From NCBI GenBank assembly GCA_018969785.1, contig JAGWXR010000009.1, positions 1 to 36,777 on the forward strand: a stretch of DNA of 36,777 nt, given 5' to 3'. This document shows positions 32,281 to 36,777 of the stretch, one piece after another. The stretch is from Alphaproteobacteria bacterium (lineage in GTDB: Bacteria > Pseudomonadota > Alphaproteobacteria > Micropepsales > Micropepsaceae). The notes under the pieces were generated by a model. The model saw only the letters and a program-made list of their open reading frames with translations. It was not told the DNA's origin and made no database searches. The position numbers and the translations under genes are program-made. Within the stretch, counting starts at the first letter, position 1. Each line of letters opens with the position of its first letter.

Positions 32281-32952
32281 TCAGCGAAACTGCAGCGCAA
32301 CCACGTACATTTCAGCCGAATCCGCCCGGCTGGCTGGGGGCTTGAAGTGCAGGACCCGGCCAAAGCGCTGCTTGAGCGTTTCGAGCAGGGCCCTCTCGGT
32401 CCCCCCGCGCAGCACCTTGCAGAGGAACGTCCCGCCGGGTTTCAGCACCTCGCAGGCAAAGGCCAGCGCGCACTCGCAAAGCCCCATCACGCGCAGGTGA
32501 TCCGTCTCTCGGTGGCCTGTCGCAGGCGACGCCATGTCGGAAACGACAACGTCAACCGGACCGTTGAGGCAGGCCTTGATCCGGTCCGGGGCATCATCGG
32601 CCATGAAGTCGATCTGGAGGAGGCTCGCACCGTCAATGGGCTCCATCGGCTGGATGTCGGCACCGACCACATTGCCGGCCCCGCATCGCTCGACCAGCAC
32701 CTGCGTCCACCCGCCCGGCGCAGCCCCCAGGTCAACCGCCGTGCTGCCGCGCTTGAGGAAATGGAACTTGTCGTCCATTTCCCTGAGCTTGTAGGCCGCC
32801 CGCGAGCGATAGCCCTCTGACTTGGCCGCGCGCACGTAGGGATCATTCAGCTGCCGCTCGAGCCACGCACGCGAGGACTTCGTCCGGTGCTTGCCCGTCT
32901 TCAGTCGCTCCCTGAGCGCACGCGATGCGCCCGGCTTGGTGGGAGGTGTCAT
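32281..32952 (-). CDS. rlmE: 23S rRNA (uridine-2552-2'-O)-methyltransferase RlmE (FtsJ/RrmJ)
   Basis: A 223-residue SAM-dependent methyltransferase that modifies U2552 in the ribosomal A-loop late in 50S assembly. The fold starts SRAAYKLREMDDKF with the first catalytic Lys. The SAM motif is VDLGAAPGGWTQVL. The catalytic Asp is in VVSDMASPATGHRETDH, the second Lys in GTFLCKVLRGG, and Glu in SAEMYVVA, so the K-D-K-E tetrad is complete. ATG at 32952 overlaps the stop of the Ppx/GppA gene by 4 bp (translational coupling). An N-terminal basic extension (about residues 1–30) is common in alphaproteobacterial members. Confidence 0.96.
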   Translation of the reverse strand: MTPPTKPGASRALRERLKTGKHRTKSSRAWLERQLNDPYVRAAKSEGYRSRAAYKLREMDDKFHFLKRGSTAVDLGAAPGGWTQVLVERCGAGNVVGADIQPMEPIDGASLLQIDFMADDAPDRIKACLNGPVDVVVSDMASPATGHRETDHLRVMGLCECALAFACEVLKPGGTFLCKVLRGGTERALLETLKQRFGRVLHFKPPASRADSAEMYVVALQFR

Positions 32953-34088
32953 TCGCCGGTACCCCCTTCGGAGGAAGAACGTCCGCGCCGCCTGCGTCCG
33001 CCGCGCCGCCGCCGGCGGCGCTTTGCTGGCGCAAGCACATCAGCGCCCTCCATCAGCGCCAGCAGCATGCCCTCGCGCAACCCACGATCGGCCACGCGCA
33101 GTCGCGGCGGCGTCCAGCGCCGGAAGATGGCCTCGAAGATGGCAAGGCCCGGAACGACCAGCTCGGCCCGCTCATGTCCCACGCAGGGATGTGCCGCCCG
33201 CTGGTCGAGCGACAGGACCTTCAGGTCGTCGATGACCCGGGACAGGTCGTGCTGGGCGATCCATGTTCCATCGACCTTCGCACGCTCGTAGCGCTCGAGC
33301 CCGAGGAATATGCCTGCAATGGTGGTCACCGTTCCCGACGTCCCGAGCATGTGGAAGCTGCCCGACGGGTGTCCACCCGGCGGGATGGCATGGGGCAGGG
33401 CGGCAAGCTGGGCTGTTACCTCTGCAAGCATCTCGTCATAGGCGCCAGGGCCATCGATGCGACCCTGGAAGCGCTCGCCCAGCGTGACGACCCCAAGGGG
33501 GATCGAGCCCCAGCGCAGGATGCGGGGACGCTTTCTTGCATCGCGCAGGTCGAGCCAGATGAGTTCGGTCGAGCCACCGCCGATGTCGAACACCAGGGCG
33601 CCCTTGTCATTCCGGTCGAGGAGCGGCGTGACGCCACGTGCGGCGAGCCGCGCCTCCTCCGACGGCGGGATGATGTCGAAGTGCAGCCCCGTTTCAGCCG
33701 CAACGCGCTTGATGAAAGTCGGACCGTTTCGGGCCATGCGGCAGGCCTGCGTCGCAATCGCACGTGCACTTGTCACGCCGCGCTTGCGCATTTTCGACGC
33801 GCAGATGCGGATTGCCTCGATCGCGCGCGCCATGGCGGCTTCCGAAAGCTCGCCGGATTGCGCAAGGCCTTCGCCAAGACGGACTGTGCGTGAAAAGGAG
33901 TCGAGAACCTTGAACCCCGCCGTATCGGGCTTTGCGATCAGGAGCCGGCAATTGTTCGTACCAAGGTCGAGCGCAGCATAGATATGCCCCGGCCTCTCCT
34001 CTTGCCGGACTGCATCATCTGCATACGGATCATCAGGCACCTCGGTGCCTGCGCCGTCCTGCTGCGCCCCACGCGTAGACTGCGTCAC
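32949..34088 (-). CDS. Ppx/GppA family phosphatase with an Arg-rich C-terminal tail
   Basis: A protein of about 379 residues in the Ppx/GppA (exopolyphosphatase/guanosine pentaphosphatase) family. Motifs are YAALDLGTNNCRLLIA (phosphate 1), ARAIATQACRMARNG, the loop IPPSEEARLAARG, ALVFDIGGGSTELIW (phosphate 2) and GTSGTVTTIAGI. The end carries KRRRRRRGGRRRRGRSSSE, a basic tail that could bind RNA, polyphosphate or ribosomes. The start is not settled: no ATG precedes the domain. GTG at 34088 is my choice, with TTG 34145 and GTG 34040 as alternatives. It is the upstream partner of rlmE in a coupled pair, which fits a link to stringent response and ribosome assembly. Enzymatic specificity cannot be read from sequence. 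Confidence 0.85.
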   Translation of the reverse strand: MTQSTRGAQQDGAGTEVPDDPYADDAVRQEERPGHIYAALDLGTNNCRLLIAKPDTAGFKVLDSFSRTVRLGEGLAQSGELSEAAMARAIEAIRICASKMRKRGVTSARAIATQACRMARNGPTFIKRVAAETGLHFDIIPPSEEARLAARGVTPLLDRNDKGALVFDIGGGSTELIWLDLRDARKRPRILRWGSIPLGVVTLGERFQGRIDGPGAYDEMLAEVTAQLAALPHAIPPGGHPSGSFHMLGTSGTVTTIAGIFLGLERYERAKVDGTWIAQHDLSRVIDDLKVLSLDQRAAHPCVGHERAELVVPGLAIFEAIFRRWTPPRLRVADRGLREGMLLALMEGADVLAPAKRRRRRRGGRRRRGRSSSEGGTGE

Positions 34089-34208
34089 GGGGCCAAATCC
34101 ATTTGTTCGCCTGGTGCGTTCTCGCCATGGGGCAACCGCACTCAAGGCATCTGTTTCAGTTCACTGACCAGTCTAGGCGGGAAGGCGTCGCACTTCAAGG
34201 GAATGCGC

Positions 34209-34238
34209 ACGCCTTGCGCGCGCGAAACCGCAAGGCGT
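34209..34238 (-). terminator. 10-bp hairpin after the small exported protein gene
   Basis: ACGCCTTGCG (34209–34218) and CGCAAGGCGT (34229–34238) form a perfect 10-bp stem with a 10-nt loop, meeting the stop codon of the gene at 34238–34810. No T-run follows on the minus strand. It probably stabilises or ends that transcript before the Ppx/GppA gene. Confidence 0.55.
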
Positions 34239-34810
34239 CAGCGCGTGAAGGCGCGCCCGGGGACGATTTCCCCCTCCGGGCCCAGCCGGCCGACATAGCA
34301 ACGGTTAAAGTAACCGCAATTGGTGTAGTACATCGCCATCCGGTTTCCGCGGCGGTCTACCCAGTAGCAGAGCTCGATCCCGAAGCCGACCTTGGGGATC
34401 GTCTGGCACAGGTCGCCATCATCGGTAATCCGCCATGTCCCGAACTCGACGAAGCCCAGATCCTCCATGGGCGCGTGCGGCGTGGGCGAGGCAATCCGCT
34501 GGAAATGCGCCTCGAGCCGTCCGTTCGCCATGTAATAGACCTGCCAGTAGAATTCGCGCCGTGTCCCTTCGTTCGCCGGCGCCGAGCCGTCGGCGAAACC
34601 CTCGGTCCCCCGGAACGTATGGTTCACGAGCCAGTCCCGGATGCTGCCGCGTCGGCCGATGACCGTGACGCGTTCGGCAGGCCAGTCCGCGCGGGACTTC
34701 GGCTGTTCGGGCAGCTTTTCATCCTTGGGCTGGGATATGGCGCTTCCGGCAACCAGCAAGCCGGCCGCGATGACTGACCCGAAAGCTACTGACCAAAGCC
34801 GCCAGCGCAT
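34238..34810 (-). CDS. Small exported protein of unknown function
   Basis: A 190-residue protein I do not recognise. It has a signal peptide (WSVAFGSVIAAGLLVAGSAIS, cleavage near residue 26). The mature part includes VTVIGRRGSIRDWLVNHTFRG, FYWQVYYMANGRLEAHF, FGTWRITDDGDLCQTIPKVG and CYWVDRRGNRMAMYYTNCG. The pattern of Trp, Tyr, Cys and a lipocalin-like series of short strands suggests a compact beta-rich periplasmic domain with disulfides. ATG at 34810 follows AGGGG at good spacing; the open frame to 35164 has no sense. It is divergent from nupC over 130 bp and lies downstream of nothing on its strand, so it probably has its own promoter. Confidence 0.75.
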   Translation of the reverse strand: MRWRLWSVAFGSVIAAGLLVAGSAISQPKDEKLPEQPKSRADWPAERVTVIGRRGSIRDWLVNHTFRGTEGFADGSAPANEGTRREFYWQVYYMANGRLEAHFQRIASPTPHAPMEDLGFVEFGTWRITDDGDLCQTIPKVGFGIELCYWVDRRGNRMAMYYTNCGYFNRCYVGRLGPEGEIVPGRAFTR

Positions 34811-34940
34811 GACAAACCCCTGAGTTTGGAACCGCACGAGTGGACCAGAAAACGGCCGACCATGCAAAGGCGTTTGCTGCAATTCCGGATTTGCGCGCTT
34901 TACCGTAAGCTCGGTTCGACTCAGGGGCGAAGGGGAACAC

Positions 34941-36191
34941 ATGGATTTTCCGCCACAGTTGCAGAGCGTGATAGGCCTTGCCGTGTTTGTGGGCATTGCC
35001 TGGCTCCTGTCCGAGAACCGCAAGGCCTTCCCCACCACCACCGTCATCGTCGGCATTGGCTTGCAGATCCTGCTGGCAACAGCCCTGCTGGGCTTGCCCT
35101 TCATGCGCGACGCACTCCTGGCCCTGAACGGCGTTGTCGACGCGATCCAGGCGGCCACGGCCAAGGGCTCGTCCTTCGTGTTCGGCTATGTCGGAGGCGG
35201 CGACAAGCCCTTTGCGGTCAGCAACCCGGGCGCTGTCGTCACCATGGCCTTCACGGTTCTGCCCATCGTGATTGTCATGTCGGCCCTTTCGGCCCTGCTC
35301 TGGCACTGGGGTATCCTGTCGCTCGTGGTCAGGGGTTTTGCCTTCGCGCTCGAGCGCACGATGAAGATCGGCGGCGCGCTCGGGCTCGGCTGCGCCTCGA
35401 ACATCTTCCTCGGCATGATCGAGGCCCCGCTCCTGATCAGGCCCTATCTCGAGCGCCTGACGCGCAGCGAGCTCTTCACGCTCTTCACCTGTGGCCTCGC
35501 CAATGTTGCCGGCACGGTGCTGGTCCTTTACGCGACCGTCCTCGGCCCCGTGGTGCCCGGCGCGGTCGGCCACATCATCGTCGCCTCGCTTCTGTCGCTG
35601 CCAGCCTCCATCGTGCTCTCCAAGATCATGATCCCGGGCAATGAGACGACGCCCGCCAACAGGGGCGAGGCGATCCTCTATCGCTCGTCGATGGACGCCG
35701 TCTCCACGGGCGCCGAGGATGGCATGAAGATCTACCTCAGCATCCTGGCCATGCTGCTCGTGATGATTTCACTGGTGGCGCTGGCGAACATCATCATCGG
35801 CAATGTCGAGTTCGCCGGCGCGCCCCTGTCCTTCGAGCGCATCGTAGGCTGGGCCTTCGCGCCGATCGCCTGGCTGATCGGCGTGCCCGCTGCCGACGCG
35901 GCGCTGGCCGGCAGCCTGATGGGCACCAAGACGATCCTGAACGAGATGATCGCCTATCTCAATCTCGCCGCCCTCCCGGAAGACGCGCTGAGCGATCGCT
36001 CGAAGCTGCTGATGGTCTATGCGCTCTGCGGTTTTGCAAACCTGAGCTCGGTCGGCATGATGATCGGATCGATCAGCGCGCTTGTTCCCTCGCGCCGCAA
36101 CGAGGTGGTGGAACTGTCGCTCAAATCCCTTATCCCCGGCACGCTTTCGACCTGCATGACGGCCGCCGTCATCGGCCTTCTGCCAGCATGA
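34941..36191 (+). CDS. nupC: Concentrative nucleoside transporter, NupC/CNT family
   Basis: A 416-residue inner-membrane symporter with about 8–10 hydrophobic segments. It opens LQSVIGLAVFVGIAWLLSENRKAFP, the usual CNT N-terminus. The conserved core shows GSSFVFGYVGGGDKPFAVSNPGAV, FTVLPIVIVMSALSALLWHWGIL, the GALGLGCASNIFLGMIEAPLLIRPYL substrate-site block (shown in parts here), and MIPGNETTPANRGE. A later block has GFANLSSVGMMIGSISALVP, the CNT sodium/nucleoside site region. It imports nucleosides by H+ or Na+ symport. ATG at 34941 has AAGGGG 5 nt ahead. Confidence 0.94.
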   Translation: MDFPPQLQSVIGLAVFVGIAWLLSENRKAFPTTTVIVGIGLQILLATALLGLPFMRDALLALNGVVDAIQAATAKGSSFVFGYVGGGDKPFAVSNPGAVVTMAFTVLPIVIVMSALSALLWHWGILSLVVRGFAFALERTMKIGGALGLGCASNIFLGMIEAPLLIRPYLERLTRSELFTLFTCGLANVAGTVLVLYATVLGPVVPGAVGHIIVASLLSLPASIVLSKIMIPGNETTPANRGEAILYRSSMDAVSTGAEDGMKIYLSILAMLLVMISLVALANIIIGNVEFAGAPLSFERIVGWAFAPIAWLIGVPAADAALAGSLMGTKTILNEMIAYLNLAALPEDALSDRSKLLMVYALCGFANLSSVGMMIGSISALVPSRRNEVVELSLKSLIPGTLSTCMTAAVIGLLPA

Positions 36192-36285
36192 GCCGGGACG
36201 CCCGCATCGCGCCCGTTCCTCAATCTTGCCGTATTGTCGGGGCAGGCTGCAGGCGACCGGAAAGGTGAGATAAGGGGGACCCTCG

Positions 36286-36666
36286 ATGTCGAAGTCGCTC
36301 GCAAGGCTCCAGTCCTGGCTGCTGTGGGTTGCAGGCATCATGGCGATCCTCGGGTCGATCGGCCTGGGCAGCGTCCAGCTCGAAATCGCCTTCCTCAGGA
36401 TGAATGTCCTGATGGTCGTGGTCGGGCTTTTCTGCCTCGCCTCGGCCTTCATCGTCTCCGAGCGGGCCTCGATCGACCAGGCATCGGCCTCGCTGTCCCG
36501 TCGCATCCGCATCTGGGCCCTGATCGTGATGGGGATCGCAAGCTTTGCATCGCTGGTCCCCTTCATCGGTCTTGCGGCAACCCTGATGAATTTCCGCGTC
36601 GACCTCGTCGCGCTTGGCGTCGGCTTTGGCTGCCTCTTCTTTGCTTATGTGGGGACCAGGATCTGA
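36286..36666 (+). CDS. Small membrane protein of unknown function
   Basis: A 126-residue protein with about four hydrophobic segments: LLWVAGIMAILGSIGLGSV, VLMVVVGLFCLASAFIV, IWALIVMGIASFASLVPFIG, and LVALGVGFGCLFFAYVG. A charged loop near residues 60–75 (SERASIDQASASLSRRIR) joins the two halves. I do not recognise a family. ATG at 36286 has AGGGGGA about 8 nt ahead, so the gene is likely real. It lies 94 bp after nupC on the same strand and may be read with it. Confidence 0.7.
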   Translation: MSKSLARLQSWLLWVAGIMAILGSIGLGSVQLEIAFLRMNVLMVVVGLFCLASAFIVSERASIDQASASLSRRIRIWALIVMGIASFASLVPFIGLAATLMNFRVDLVALGVGFGCLFFAYVGTRI

Positions 36667-36701
36667 GCGGCCCCAACGGCCGAAAGCCGCGTGACAGGAA
36701 T

Positions 36702-36777
36702 ATGAAGAAAGGATTGCTTTCCGCCCCTCGGGCCAATGTGCTTAATGCCGCATTAGCCATCGTGCCCTATTTTCCTA
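36702..36777 (+). CDS. Possible 5' end of a gene running off the right edge
   Basis: ATG at 36702, with AGGAAT close ahead, opens a frame that stays open to the window end (25 codons, MKKGLLSAPRANVLNAALAI and on). The Lys-Lys start and the hydrophobic stretch could be a signal peptide. It is too short to identify, and chance is a fair alternative. Confidence 0.35.
   Translation, partial: MKKGLLSAPRANVLNAALAIVPYFP

Overview
The window is GC-rich, densely packed chromosomal DNA that looks alphaproteobacterial. The signs are paired TetR regulators with an EmrAB-type efflux operon, an rlmE–Ppx/GppA pair, a ccmF-ccmG-ccmH-ccmI block, an ECF sigma/anti-sigma pair and a short FieF/PdxH block. I cannot name the genus. 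I saw no rRNA, tRNA, insertion sequence or CRISPR array. Most genes lie in tight same-strand groups, often with 4-bp ATGA/GTGA overlaps.

Left part (1–6.6 kb, minus strand). A membrane-fusion protein and a 14-TM MFS pump (emrA, emrB) are followed by a TetR gene, then by a second, paralogous tetR, a membrane-anchored DUF885 protein and a class V aminotransferase gene that is broken near the window edge. Three copies of an 18-bp palindrome, TTGGACT-N4-AGTCCAA, sit before emrA (two) and before the second tetR (one). This suggests that both blocks answer to the same TetR-type control.

Housekeeping stretch (6.7–11.8 kb). It holds a Cys/Met-metabolism PLP enzyme, a J-domain protein with a DnaJ C-terminal domain, a Sel1-repeat lipoprotein, and the divergent pair pdxH and fieF.

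Secretion and envelope stretch (11.8–21 kb). It holds an exported protein with a Het-C/phospholipase-C-like histidine motif, a type I secretion ABC transporter with its HlyD adaptor, an outer-membrane beta-barrel protein with a clear terminator, and an exported subtilase with an Asp/Arg/Lys/Ser-rich tract. The subtilase is divergent from an ECF sigma factor and its membrane anti-sigma factor. A possible ECF-type promoter lies just upstream of the sigma gene.

Right part (21–36.8 kb). A SCO1/SenC copper chaperone is followed by an eight-gene type II secretion operon in the order gspF-H-I-J-K-O-E-G; C, D, L and M are not here. It converges, with only 3 bp between stop codons, on the cytochrome c maturation operon ccmF-G-H-I. 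Then come rlmE with a Ppx/GppA phosphatase, a small exported protein of unknown function, a divergent NupC-type nucleoside transporter, a small membrane protein and possibly the first codons of another gene at the right edge.

The most interesting parts are the ECF/anti-sigma/Asp-rich subtilase module, the Het-C-like exported protein between two secretion systems, the shared TetR operators, and an array of GGTCG half-sites upstream of the type I secretion operon.
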